Of a DNA stretch of 64,000 nucleotides, positions 34,372 to 44,036 are shown piece after piece. The notes under the pieces are model-generated. The model was not told the origin of the DNA and did no database searches. It saw only the letters and a list, made by a program, of their open reading frames with translations. Every line of letters starts with the position of its first letter. Within the stretch, counting starts at the first letter, position 1. The stretch covers positions 265,438-329,437 of the forward strand of contig CADANC010000001.1 of NCBI GenBank assembly GCA_902789225.1, read 5' to 3'. The translations under genes and the position numbers were made by a program. This DNA is from an uncultured Erysipelotrichaceae bacterium. Lineage in GTDB: Bacteria; Bacillota_I; Bacilli_A; RF39; UBA660.

Positions 34372-35683
34372 ATAAATTACGTTTAATTAATTGATTTAAT
34401 TCAACAGCATATTCCATAGGAAGTTCTTCTCTAAATTTTTCGATAAATCCAAGTACTATTAATTCCTCTGCTCTATCTCTACTTATTCCTCTACTCATCA
34501 AATAAAACAAATTTTCTTCACTAATCTTAGAAACAGTTGCTTCATGTTCTAAAAAACTATTAACATTTTGACAGGTATTATCAGGAAAAGTATCACTTTT
34601 ACTCTTTTCATCTAATATTAAAGTATCACATTTAATACTAGCTTCACTATAGTCAGCATTTTTATCTATATAAACTTTTCCTCTATAAGAAGCATTTCCA
34701 CCATTTCTAGAAATACTTTTAGAAAGTATATTACTCTTAGTATGCTTTCCTAAATGGATCATTCTTGCTCCACTATCTTGATTCTGACCATTTCCTGCTA
34801 CACTAATTGTAATACAAGTACCCTTACTATAATTTCCTTTTAAAACACAACAAGGATATTTCATAGTAGCAAGACTACCAATATTACCATCTATCCACTC
34901 CATAGTACCATTCTCATCTACTAAAGCTCTTTTAGTAACAAGATTATATACATTATTAGCCCAATTCTGAATAGTAGAATATCTACATTTACTATTTTTA
35001 CCAACATATATTTCAACAACAGCAGCATGAAGAGATGAATCAGAGTACGTTGGAGCAGTACATCCTTCTATATAATGTAAATCACTATCATGATCAACTA
35101 TAATTAAACTTCTTTCAAATTGACCCATATTTTTAGCATTAATTCTAAAATAGCTCTGAAGTGGTCTATCTAATTTAGTATGAGGTGGAACATAAATGAA
35201 ACTACCTCCTGAGAAAACAGCTCCATTTAAAGCAGCAAATTTATTTTCTTTATTAGAAACAATCTTCCCAAAATACTTTTCAACAAGTTCAGGATAATCC
35301 CTCATAGCAACTTCAATAGAAGTAAAAACAACCTTTTTTTCTTCTAACTCTTTTAACATAGAATGGTATATAACTTCACTTTCATATTGAACACCCATTC
35401 CACCCATATGAGTTTCTGCTTCTCTTACACCTAAATCATCAAGTTCATCAACGATAGGTTTTAATACATTATTCCAATCATTTTGAATAACTTCATCACT
35501 TTTATCATTTTTATAATAAATTATCTTATCAAAATTAAGATTAATTTCAGGACCAAATTCAGGCATAGAAAGATTATTAAAATTATTATAACTATCTAAT
35601 CTAAACTTAGTTATCCAAGATTTTTCTTTTTTTACTTCAGAAATCTTTTTAATTTTATCTTCACTTATACCTATTATTTCCAT
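34370..35683 (-). CDS. sufB: Fe-S cluster scaffold SufB
   Basis: 437 aa, slightly short. It forms the scaffold SufBC2D that builds Fe-S clusters. The N-terminal ISEVKKEKSWITKFRL, GVQYESEVIYHSM, FSGGSFIYVPPHTKLDRPLQSYFRIN, and the C-terminal SFLEHEATVSKISEENLFYLMSRGI are typical. Last gene of the suf operon, 2 bp after an unknown gene. Confidence 0.97.
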   Translation of the reverse strand: MEIIGISEDKIKKISEVKKEKSWITKFRLDSYNNFNNLSMPEFGPEINLNFDKIIYYKNDKSDEVIQNDWNNVLKPIVDELDDLGVREAETHMGGMGVQYESEVIYHSMLKELEEKKVVFTSIEVAMRDYPELVEKYFGKIVSNKENKFAALNGAVFSGGSFIYVPPHTKLDRPLQSYFRINAKNMGQFERSLIIVDHDSDLHYIEGCTAPTYSDSSLHAAVVEIYVGKNSKCRYSTIQNWANNVYNLVTKRALVDENGTMEWIDGNIGSLATMKYPCCVLKGNYSKGTCITISVAGNGQNQDSGARMIHLGKHTKSNILSKSISRNGGNASYRGKVYIDKNADYSEASIKCDTLILDEKSKSDTFPDNTCQNVNSFLEHEATVSKISEENLFYLMSRGISRDRAEELIVLGFIEKFREELPMEYAVELNQLIKRNL

Positions 35684-35685
35684 AC

Positions 35686-36225
35686 CTATCTCCTAAAATT
35701 TATTAATTTACCTCTTGTATTATTTCTTACTTTTATATCAAAGCAATCTCTTTCAGCAAAATAATCTAATAATTCTTCTTGCTTTCTTTGATCTTCAAAT
35801 ATAATTCTTCTAGTTGCTAAATCTTTTTTACCTCTTCTATTAAGAATACCAACTCTATCTTTAAAATATCTATTTGAATTAATAACCATATTTTCTATAT
35901 CTGTCTTAGAAATATTTTCCATTCTCTCATTAGTTAAAATATAACATGGACCTTTTTTCATCTCAGTAGACTCTTGAATTAATCTACAACCAATCTGATA
36001 TTCTTCTCCTCTATCATTATAATAATATTGTCCACAACTATTACTCCTACTATAAGCAGGATATTCTTCTCCACTAAATATATTTACAAATCTAGTATAA
36101 AAATGTCCACCACCTAAATCTTCTTGACATTTTTGAACAATAGCATAAGATGGAGCATCTCCTAATTCAACTCTACTTCCATCAGTATACTTTAATTCAG
36201 CAACATAATATTCATTATTTCTCAT
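35686..36225 (-). CDS. Unknown 179-aa protein inside the suf operon
   Basis: It lies between sufU and sufB, overlaps sufU by 11 bp and ends 2 bp before sufB; AGGAGG precedes the ATG. The protein is soluble, charged and rich in Tyr, Arg and Asn, with four Cys (VQKCQED, SNSCGQY, QIGCRL and GPCYIL) and a fifth in RDCFD. I know no standard suf component like it. The Cys could bind a metal or persulfide, which is only inference from context. Confidence 0.75.
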   Translation of the reverse strand: MRNNEYYVAELKYTDGSRVELGDAPSYAIVQKCQEDLGGGHFYTRFVNIFSGEEYPAYSRSNSCGQYYYNDRGEEYQIGCRLIQESTEMKKGPCYILTNERMENISKTDIENMVINSNRYFKDRVGILNRRGKKDLATRRIIFEDQRKQEELLDYFAERDCFDIKVRNNTRGKLINFRR

Positions 36226-36646
36226 TTTCCAAACCTCCTAGCATCTTATCAATTGCCTCTTCAGGCAATAATGCACATTTAATTCTATTAGGTTGTTTAT
36301 TTATATTGTCATAAACATTTAATTCACCTAATAGTTCTTTATCATATTCTTTATCTTCAATCATATTTTTATAATTAATTAATATTCTTTTAGCTTCATC
36401 TACACTTTTACCTATCAAGGCTCTACTCATAATACTAGAAGCAGATGTACTAATAGCACAAGCTTCGCCATCATAACGAACATCTACTATATTATTATTC
36501 TCTATTTTCATCATAAAATCTAAATTATCGATACAACTTTCACTAGCTTGATTAACTTTTAAATAACTATCATCATCAATCAATTCTTTGTTTTCAGGAT
36601 TCTGATAATTATCTAAAATAATCTCTCTTTTTAAATTCTCATCCAT
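36215..36646 (-). CDS. sufU: SufU, zinc-dependent sulfur acceptor
   Basis: 143 aa. SufU takes persulfide from SufS in Gram-positive bacteria. The three zinc-binding Cys are in SESCIDN, GEACAISTSASSIMS and RIKCALLPEEA, and an Asp (RYDGEAC) completes the site. The start overlaps the sufS stop (TAATG). Confidence 0.95.
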   Translation of the reverse strand: MDENLKREIILDNYQNPENKELIDDDSYLKVNQASESCIDNLDFMMKIENNNIVDVRYDGEACAISTSASSIMSRALIGKSVDEAKRILINYKNMIEDKEYDKELLGELNVYDNINKQPNRIKCALLPEEAIDKMLGGLENEK

Positions 36647-37839
36647 TAAATAACCTCTTTTAATATATCTTTATTATTTAGAGCATCAACTAATCTATCT
36701 ACATCTAAGAAATCATTATATAAATACATTGAAACTCTAACTGTATTATGTTCACCTATTTCTTCATGAAGAAGTTTTGCACAATGATTACCTGCCCTAA
36801 TTGCAATTTTATGTTTATTTAAATAAATAGAAACATCTTGAGCAAAAATACCATCTACATTAAATGAAACAATACCTGAATCACTATTTGTATTATATAA
36901 TTTAATATTTTTCATCTTTTCTAATTTAGAAATTAAATAGTCTTTTAACTTCTTTTCATGTTCATGAATATTTTCCATACCAATCTTTTCAAGATATAAT
37001 ATAGCACTTCTAAGACCAATTACTTCTCCTATAGGAGGAGTACCAGCTTCAAACTTAGTCTCATCAGTATGTAATTCATACTTACCATCACTATAGAAAT
37101 CTAAATTCATTCCACCACCTAAGAATACAGGATCCATCTCTTTAAATAATTCTCCACGTACAACTAAGCAACCAACTCCAGTAGGTCCTAACATCTTATG
37201 TCCAGAAAAACTTAAGAAATCCATGTTTGATTTAGTAAAATCAACAGGAATATGTGGAACACTTTGAGCCCCATCTACACAAAAATAGATATTTTTTTCC
37301 CTACATAATTCACCAATTTTTTCTACATCCCTAATATCCCCAATTACATTAGTAATATGAGCAATACTTACTACTTTAACTTTACTAGTCATTGCTTTTT
37401 TCAAATTAGTAAGAGTTAATTCATAATTCTTATTTAAAGGAACATATTTAATATCTATTCCAATTTCTTCTTTTAATTTAAACCAAGGAAGTATATTAGA
37501 AGCATGCTCACTTTTTGTTAATAGAACAACATCACCCTTTTTTAGATGACTTTTCATAAATGAAAATACAACCATATTAATACTCATAGTAGTACCAGAA
37601 GTATAAATACATTTATCTTCACTTCTAGCATTAACAAATTCTTTAACAGTATTTCTAGTTTCATCATATAAAGTATTTGTCTCTATAGCAGCATCATAAT
37701 CTCCTCTATGAATATTAGAAGTAAATTCACTATAGTATTTATCCATATCTTCAACTACTTGAGTTGGTTTTAAAGTAGTTGCTCCATTATCAAAGAATAC
37801 TAAATCCCCTTCTAACATAGGAAAATCTTCTTTATTCAT
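36646..37839 (-). CDS. sufS: Cysteine desulfurase SufS
   Basis: 397 aa. This PLP enzyme moves sulfur from cysteine to SufU. VFFDNGATTLKP at the N-terminus, the PLP Lys in SFSGHKMLGPTGVG, and the catalytic Cys in RAGNHCAKLLHEE near the C-terminus are all present. AGGAGGTG precedes the ATG. Third gene of the suf operon. Confidence 0.97.
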   Translation of the reverse strand: MNKEDFPMLEGDLVFFDNGATTLKPTQVVEDMDKYYSEFTSNIHRGDYDAAIETNTLYDETRNTVKEFVNARSEDKCIYTSGTTMSINMVVFSFMKSHLKKGDVVLLTKSEHASNILPWFKLKEEIGIDIKYVPLNKNYELTLTNLKKAMTSKVKVVSIAHITNVIGDIRDVEKIGELCREKNIYFCVDGAQSVPHIPVDFTKSNMDFLSFSGHKMLGPTGVGCLVVRGELFKEMDPVFLGGGMNLDFYSDGKYELHTDETKFEAGTPPIGEVIGLRSAILYLEKIGMENIHEHEKKLKDYLISKLEKMKNIKLYNTNSDSGIVSFNVDGIFAQDVSIYLNKHKIAIRAGNHCAKLLHEEIGEHNTVRVSMYLYNDFLDVDRLVDALNNKDILKEVI

Positions 37840-37849
37840 AATACACCTC

Positions 37850-38419
37850 CTATAATTTATTTATTTCATCTACAAAATCACTAATTTTTTCTTTATCAAT
37901 ACTATCAGTATTTAATAAGAAACCACTTAATAATAATTTATAAGCTTTTTTTCTACTAATCCCTCTACTCATAATATAGAACAAATCTTCTTCCTTGAAT
38001 TTACCTATATATGCAGCATGATTAGCATTAACATCAAAATTATCAATTAATAAATTAGGCCAAATCTTACTATTACCATCATTAATATTAATAATTTGAT
38101 TATCCTGATTACAATCACATCCATTACTTTTTTTTGGAACATATCCATCAACCCAATAATGTAATTTAGAATTATTAACATTTACTCCATGATTATATAC
38201 AAAACTCTTAGTATTACTTTTATTATGATTAACTCTAATCTTATAATTATTATCATTATAATTAATATTATTATAATAATAATACAAAGTAATATCTTCT
38301 TTATTTAGATTAATAGTTATATCACTACTTTTATCTATAGAAAAATGATAAATAATAGTATCTTCTTCTAAATTAAACTCTTTATGTTCTTCTCCATTTA
38401 AATAGATAATATTATTCAT
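37850..38419 (-). CDS. sufD: SufD, strongly shortened
   Basis: 189 aa from the ATG at 38419 with GGAG before it; a TTG four codons upstream is possible. SufD is normally about 430 aa. Only the last part of the beta-helix and the C-terminal helical domain remain: WPNLLIDNFDVNANHAAYIGKF followed by EEDLFYIMSRGISRKKAYKLLLSGF, which matches both SufD and the end of the SufB here. The N-terminal half is Asn/Tyr-rich and poorly conserved. Its place between sufC and sufS fits SufD. It overlaps sufC by about 8 bp. Confidence 0.85.
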   Translation of the reverse strand: MNNIIYLNGEEHKEFNLEEDTIIYHFSIDKSSDITINLNKEDITLYYYYNNINYNDNNYKIRVNHNKSNTKSFVYNHGVNVNNSKLHYWVDGYVPKKSNGCDCNQDNQIININDGNSKIWPNLLIDNFDVNANHAAYIGKFKEEDLFYIMSRGISRKKAYKLLLSGFLLNTDSIDKEKISDFVDEINKL

Positions 38420-39161
38420 TTTCTTCTCCAATTATTTGATAACCATTTTTCTCTATTTCTAAAGCTAATTTCATATCACCTGTCTTCTTAATATTTCCAT
38501 CTTTTAATATATGAACATAATCAGGTTTAATATATTCTAATATTCTAGGATAATGAGTAATAATTAATATAGAACATTCTTTATTATCTTTTAAATATTT
38601 ATTAATATTTTTACAAACAATTTTTAGACTATCAACATCTAATCCAGAATCTAATTCATCTAAAATAATAAATTTAGGTTTCAACAATTTCATTTGAAGA
38701 ATCTCATTCTTCTTTTTTTCTCCACCACTAAAATCTTTATTAATAGATCTGTGAATCATATTAGAATCTAATTTCAAATCATCTAAAGAAAATTCCATAT
38801 TCTTAATAAATTCATATAAATTAGTTTTAGATCCATTAATTTCATTTTGAGCAGTTCTAATAAATTCACTATTACTAACTCCATCTATTACAGTAGGATC
38901 TTGCATAGAAAGAAAAATACCTAACTTAGCTCTTTCATCAACAGATAGTTTAGTAATATCTTTATTATTAAATTTAATACTACCATTAGTAACCTCATAT
39001 TGATAATGTCCCATTATAATTTTAGCTAAAGTACTTTTACCTGTACCATTAGGTCCCATAATAGCATGAACTTCTCCATTACCTATTTCTAAGTTTAATT
39101 TATTTAATATGTTAATATCACTATCTATAACTTTTACAGATAAATTCTTAATATTAAGCAT
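38412..39161 (-). CDS. sufC: Fe-S assembly ATPase SufC
   Basis: 249 aa from the ATG at 39161, which follows AGGAGTGG. An ABC-type ATPase: Walker A GPNGTGKST, Q-loop in FLSMQDPTVIDGVS, signature FSGGEKKKNEILQM, Walker B FIILDELDSGLD and His in ITHYPRILEY. It powers SufBC2D. First gene of the suf operon. Confidence 0.97.
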   Translation of the reverse strand: MLNIKNLSVKVIDSDINILNKLNLEIGNGEVHAIMGPNGTGKSTLAKIIMGHYQYEVTNGSIKFNNKDITKLSVDERAKLGIFLSMQDPTVIDGVSNSEFIRTAQNEINGSKTNLYEFIKNMEFSLDDLKLDSNMIHRSINKDFSGGEKKKNEILQMKLLKPKFIILDELDSGLDVDSLKIVCKNINKYLKDNKECSILIITHYPRILEYIKPDYVHILKDGNIKKTGDMKLALEIEKNGYQIIGEENE

Positions 39162-39184
39162 AGCACCACTCCTAAAACACCAAT

Positions 39185-39213
39185 ATAATATCATAAAATA
39201 GCTAAAATAACTA
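39185..39213 (-). promoter_or_regulatory. Promoter of the suf operon
   Basis: TAGTTA (39208-39213) and TATTAT (39185-39190) are 17 bp apart with TG one base before the -10, minus strand. The -35 match is poor. Confidence 0.5.
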
Positions 39214-39234
39214 GATAAACCTAATAATAACCAT

Positions 39235-39264
39235 AAAAAAAAGGATGTTCATAAAACATCCTTT
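39235..39264 (-). terminator. Terminator of the large surface protein gene
   Basis: AAAGGATGTT / AACATCCTTT stem followed by eight T on the minus strand. Confidence 0.85.
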
Positions 39265-39270
39265 AAAAAT

Positions 39271-42200
39271 TTACTTTCTAAATTTTCTTATAATTTTTTT
39301 ATTACGTACAGATATTCCTAATATAACAATAGAAAGTAATACAATAACAAATAAAGTCTTTACTCCATTACCAGTAACTGGATTTTTAAATGGTCTAGTA
39401 TAAGTATTAGTTACAACAACATCAATATGAGAATCACCTTCAATTAATCCTGTCTTATTACTAATCTTAGTTTCATAACCATCTTTAGAATAATCTTCCT
39501 CTTCAATTGTATATTTCATACCAACAGGTAAATTATATAGATTAATAGTTTCTCCATCTTTTAAACTAAATACGCCTACACCATCTACAAACTCAACATC
39601 ACCATATTTAGTATTAAGTAAATCTAAATCTTCAATTTCATCAACTAAACGATAATGTTCTATTGTATTAGTATTTTCAGTATCACTATTTGATTGTTGC
39701 TCAATATCATCTGCAGGAATATCTTCATCCACAACATTTTCATCTTCTATTGGAAGCGCTAAAGTAACTTTAAACTTAAATTCTTTATGCTTATCTATAG
39801 CTCTTAAATCATATAAAGCATCAACTTTCTTAGTTATACTAACATTTCCAGATGAACTAACATGATATGTTTTTGGTGACCAAAGTTCATATTTAACATT
39901 ATTGAATCCTCTTAATTGAGCTTGATTAGTAATTAATTCTTTATTACTTGTTGTAACAGTTACAGGAATTAAGATATGCAACTCTTCTCCAGCCAATAAT
40001 TGTTTAACATTAAAATTCATCTTTCTATTGTCATTGTCAAATTCAACATCAATAGCACCATCTTCACTTAATAATCTATATTCATTTATACTTCCTTCAC
40101 CAGTTTTATAATAAGCAAGATAATCAGGATGAACTAAAACAGCGTCAGATACCTCATCAGTAACTAAAACATCAGAGAATGATTCAAAAGTACTATCATT
40201 TTTAACAACAACATCATAAATATATTTTTCGCCTTTTTGAACCATAGTTGGATTCTCTTCAGTACCACTTACTTTAGAAGATTTCTTATCTATAGAAATT
40301 GGAACATCATGTAATAACACTTGAGTCCATTCATATACAGAATAACTAAAGTGTGGAGCTTCATTTCCTTGTTGAGTTGTACCTTTCCACCAAGAAGCAT
40401 TCTTAGCAGTTGCTCCAGCCTCTTCTAACTCTTTAGCATTATCAACAGGTGCTTGCATTGTCATAGTAATTGTTACACTTTCTTCAGATTTTAAAGTATA
40501 ATCATTACCATTAGTATCTTTAGATAAATCTATCGCAATAGCAGTTACACTAGACATATCTTCAGGTGGTTCTGTAGACCAAATAGATGTATCACTAATA
40601 TCAGTTACACTAGGTGGATCTTGATCAGCAATAGCTTTACCTTTCTCATAGAAATTTAAATCAGTCTTAGTTGTATAGTAAACTACAGGTTCTATTCCCT
40701 TAGATTTAGGTTGAACAAGATTTATATCTATTAGTTTACCTTTCCAACTAGGAGTTCCATCATCATAAGTCTCTAATTGATCATATATAACTAATCCAGT
40801 AGATTTCATATTCTTTTGAGATTGATAACGTAATTGATATGTATAATATCCTCCTGCATTTGCCACAACATCACCTTGCTGTCCATCAACAAAATCAGTC
40901 ATACCAGCCGTCTTAACTTCTTTTCTAAATGAAGCATCAGAAGCAGTATTAAATGCAAATGACAAACCAGTTTGAGCATATACAGTATCTTTAATTGTTC
41001 CTTCTGGATTTCCATCTTCATCTAAATCAGACATATAATCTTTATCTGCAATAGTAGAAGTAGAAATACTAGAACTATCATCTGGATAACCATTACTTAA
41101 ACTTCCACTACCAGACTTATATGCAACAGTATTTACTAAATATGAACCATAGTCAGCAATACTATCCCAACTATAATATGCCTTAAATGTTAATTGCATA
41201 CCACTATAAGTTGCATCAGAATAACTATATCTATTGGTTTCATTTTCATCTACTTTAGCTTTAACAATCAGCATATCTCTACCAGTACCCTTCCAGTTAG
41301 ATTTAACTGAAGATGTAACCGGTATATTTTTACCATTTCTATATCCAGTAACTTTAACTGTACTTAAGTCAGCACTTACACCTATAGGTAATAAATCATA
41401 GAAAGTTCCAACTTTTTGTTCATTAATTATTTTATAATCATAAATTTCATCTGCTGTTAAAACATCAGAATCAAAATCACGATATTCATAAGCATAAGCA
41501 GTATAATTCGCAACTACACGTCTATTTAATACATCATTACTATAAGTAACACTCTTAGATTGTGAAGTAGAACCACCACTAATTCTAGAATAATCCATAT
41601 AATCATATTCATGCGCCACGTCACCAAGACCATATCTTTCTTGATCTAAATCATGAATAATTTGACTAAAATTACTTCTTAAGCCATATCCATAACTATC
41701 ATCAGTATAAATATTTCCATCTTGTTCAGCATACATTGTATTAACATTATAAACACGTAAAGTATCACTATCTTTATAAATATTCTTAACTTTATCACTA
41801 TTAATTAAATTAGCTTTAAAGTCTAAATAAAGAGAAGAACTATAGTGGTTAGTCTCATAAGAGGCCTTAACACCAGTAGTACCAGCAGGTAAATCAACTA
41901 AACTAGATGAAGAAACATTCTTTTCATTTCCATCATTATCTATAAATTTATATGTATTATTAGTAGTTGTCTTAATAATTCCCAATTTCTTCCAATTACC
42001 ATTAGTTTTATAATAAATATCTATATCAGGATAACTAGCATAATTGGTATCGGTAGTTTCCTTATATCCTGTATAGTGAGTAGTTTCTTTAGTACTTGCA
42101 TTATAATATGTCCATTCTTGATATGTATAATGTCTTTGATAATAATCTCTAATATAGAAACCAGTTAATTCATAATCACCATAACCAAGTTTTACATAAT

Positions 42201-43881
42201 CAGTATCAGCGTTAGATGCAAGGAAGTCTTCATTAACTAGATTAAATTTATATTTCTTTTTTTCATAATTGTTTAAATCTGCAATACTACCTGTTCCGCC
42301 ATAAGTTAAATTATAGCCTTGAAAGTAACCATAAGTTGACCAGTTTCTAGAACTATAAGTTTTACTTCCCAACCTAACCTTATAATCACTGTCTGAATTA
42401 GATAAAGTGTTTAAACCACCTCGCATAAGGCCATAAGAATCATGATAATAACATGATGATGAAGTACATTTTCCAACTAAAGAGCTAGCTGAATAATAAT
42501 AAGCATCAACTATATCATCCACTAAATTTCCTGATCTAATAGGTACAACCCCAGGGATATCAACCCAAACATCAGTTGGCTCAATATAAACATATTTATA
42601 ATTAATTGAACTAGTTGCTTCCTTAACATCAGTTGCTCCATCAACACCAGTTAACTCAACTATTGCTTTATTTTTTAAAGTATGAGTCTCACCGTCTTGT
42701 AAAACATCTTTAGGATATTTAACCATATAATAGTAATAATAGTATTGTTCATATTGTTCAAATGGCCTTGTAATACTTGCAGTTAATGGTTGAGTAGATG
42801 CTTTATGACCAGTACTACTAGAATAACTACTATAAAGATCACGTCCATAACTATATGTAGTAGAAGTATCTGTGACATTTTTAGAAAAACAACTATCAAC
42901 ATAATCATAACTATAATATCTACAATAACCAATTACTTCTCCACCTAAATCATCAACCACTTCATCTCTAAATTTCAAACTATATGGTTGAGTAGCATAA
43001 CTTACCTGAGAAGTAGACCTCCATATAGCATAAACATAATCAGAATCATTTTCAGGTTTAATTGAAGGGCTCCAATTATTATTCCAATTAGAATAAACAT
43101 TAACATTAGTTGCACTATCATTATCCCAGTGAGTACTAGCATAATTATAATGAGAAGAAACTGCAGCATGAGATTTATTCTCAAACTTTAATGTATTTGA
43201 AGTAGCTAAAATATCTATTAAATCATCTTGTTCAAAATCTACACTAACTGTACCTTGAATATTTTTAGTATATCCATCAGCTAACTCTGAAGGTGTAACC
43301 AAAATCCAAGTAATTGAACATTCAAAAAGGTAAGATGCAGAAATTTCTTGATTATTTTCTAAAACAATCCAGTCGTTTCCATCATCATCTTTTTCATATC
43401 TCCAGTTAAAACCAGTTCCACCTTCATTTGGATATTCAACAAGAGGAATATCTATAACTTGATTAGTTAAAGGTTTTCCATCTCTTCCATAATATAAATA
43501 TCTAGGTATCTTAATTGTTATTGAACCTGCAGGTGCATTTTTAGAACCACCCATATTAAAAACCAATTGATATGTAGCATGTCCTCCACCACCAGTATTA
43601 GATGATGCATTATATCGTTTATTTTGAACAGCATTCATAATAAAATGAGAAGTATCATTTTCATCTATTGAACCTGCATTATTTATCTTGCTATTAGTCC
43701 ACGCTAATTGGAATTCTCCAACTTCATTTGAAGCATTAGGACTTAATCTAACATTCTTATTAACCTTATGATAACTTTTGAATAATCCTATAGATATAAC
43801 AAAAGTAATAATAACTAATCCAAAAACTACAAGAAACAATTTTTTAGATAGTTTTAAATTTTTCCCTTTAAACTTTTTCAT
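39271..43881 (-). CDS. Large wall-anchored surface protein, NPVTG signal
   Basis: 1536 aa. A signal/anchor helix at about 13-30 is followed by a 1100-residue region rich in Tyr, Ser, Asp and Thr without a clear repeat, a DUF11-like conserved domain near 1230-1340 (VQKGEKYIYDVVVKNDS, VLVTDEVSD), and a pilin-linker/CNA-B-like domain near 1365-1495 (VSITKKVDALYDL ... LPVGMKYTIEEED ... VVVTNTYTRPF). The end is NPVTG (about 1500-1504), a hydrophobic helix and RNKKIIRKFRK. Domains of this kind often carry Lys-Asn isopeptide bonds. AAAGGAGAG precedes the ATG. Likely substrate of the class B sortase at 8096. Confidence 0.88.
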   Translation of the reverse strand: MKKFKGKNLKLSKKLFLVVFGLVIITFVISIGLFKSYHKVNKNVRLSPNASNEVGEFQLAWTNSKINNAGSIDENDTSHFIMNAVQNKRYNASSNTGGGGHATYQLVFNMGGSKNAPAGSITIKIPRYLYYGRDGKPLTNQVIDIPLVEYPNEGGTGFNWRYEKDDDGNDWIVLENNQEISASYLFECSITWILVTPSELADGYTKNIQGTVSVDFEQDDLIDILATSNTLKFENKSHAAVSSHYNYASTHWDNDSATNVNVYSNWNNNWSPSIKPENDSDYVYAIWRSTSQVSYATQPYSLKFRDEVVDDLGGEVIGYCRYYSYDYVDSCFSKNVTDTSTTYSYGRDLYSSYSSSTGHKASTQPLTASITRPFEQYEQYYYYYYMVKYPKDVLQDGETHTLKNKAIVELTGVDGATDVKEATSSINYKYVYIEPTDVWVDIPGVVPIRSGNLVDDIVDAYYYSASSLVGKCTSSSCYYHDSYGLMRGGLNTLSNSDSDYKVRLGSKTYSSRNWSTYGYFQGYNLTYGGTGSIADLNNYEKKKYKFNLVNEDFLASNADTDYVKLGYGDYELTGFYIRDYYQRHYTYQEWTYYNASTKETTHYTGYKETTDTNYASYPDIDIYYKTNGNWKKLGIIKTTTNNTYKFIDNDGNEKNVSSSSLVDLPAGTTGVKASYETNHYSSSLYLDFKANLINSDKVKNIYKDSDTLRVYNVNTMYAEQDGNIYTDDSYGYGLRSNFSQIIHDLDQERYGLGDVAHEYDYMDYSRISGGSTSQSKSVTYSNDVLNRRVVANYTAYAYEYRDFDSDVLTADEIYDYKIINEQKVGTFYDLLPIGVSADLSTVKVTGYRNGKNIPVTSSVKSNWKGTGRDMLIVKAKVDENETNRYSYSDATYSGMQLTFKAYYSWDSIADYGSYLVNTVAYKSGSGSLSNGYPDDSSSISTSTIADKDYMSDLDEDGNPEGTIKDTVYAQTGLSFAFNTASDASFRKEVKTAGMTDFVDGQQGDVVANAGGYYTYQLRYQSQKNMKSTGLVIYDQLETYDDGTPSWKGKLIDINLVQPKSKGIEPVVYYTTKTDLNFYEKGKAIADQDPPSVTDISDTSIWSTEPPEDMSSVTAIAIDLSKDTNGNDYTLKSEESVTITMTMQAPVDNAKELEEAGATAKNASWWKGTTQQGNEAPHFSYSVYEWTQVLLHDVPISIDKKSSKVSGTEENPTMVQKGEKYIYDVVVKNDSTFESFSDVLVTDEVSDAVLVHPDYLAYYKTGEGSINEYRLLSEDGAIDVEFDNDNRKMNFNVKQLLAGEELHILIPVTVTTSNKELITNQAQLRGFNNVKYELWSPKTYHVSSSGNVSITKKVDALYDLRAIDKHKEFKFKVTLALPIEDENVVDEDIPADDIEQQSNSDTENTNTIEHYRLVDEIEDLDLLNTKYGDVEFVDGVGVFSLKDGETINLYNLPVGMKYTIEEEDYSKDGYETKISNKTGLIEGDSHIDVVVTNTYTRPFKNPVTGNGVKTLFVIVLLSIVILGISVRNKKIIRKFRK

Positions 43882-43932
43882 TTCTACAACTCTCCTTTAA
43901 TATGCATTTACACCAAGCCTACTATTAACATA

Positions 43933-43938
43933 AGTATA
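43933..43938 (-). promoter_or_regulatory. Probable -10 of the large surface protein gene
   Basis: TATACT on the minus strand about 52 bp from the ATG. A -35 is not clear (TTGTTA lies 19 bp upstream). Confidence 0.4.
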
Positions 43939-43966
43939 ACATTATTTTAAGTGTTTTTAACAATCT

Positions 43967-44008
43967 TAAAAAAAGTAGACATATACTTTACAACCTGTCT
44001 ACTTTTTA
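43967..44008 (-). terminator. Terminator of the 773-aa protein gene
   Basis: AAAAAGTAGACA / TGTCTACTTTTT stem, 12 bp long, with T tail on the minus strand. Confidence 0.85.
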
Positions 44009-44036
44009 TAGTTTTATTTCTTAATTAATATAAGAA

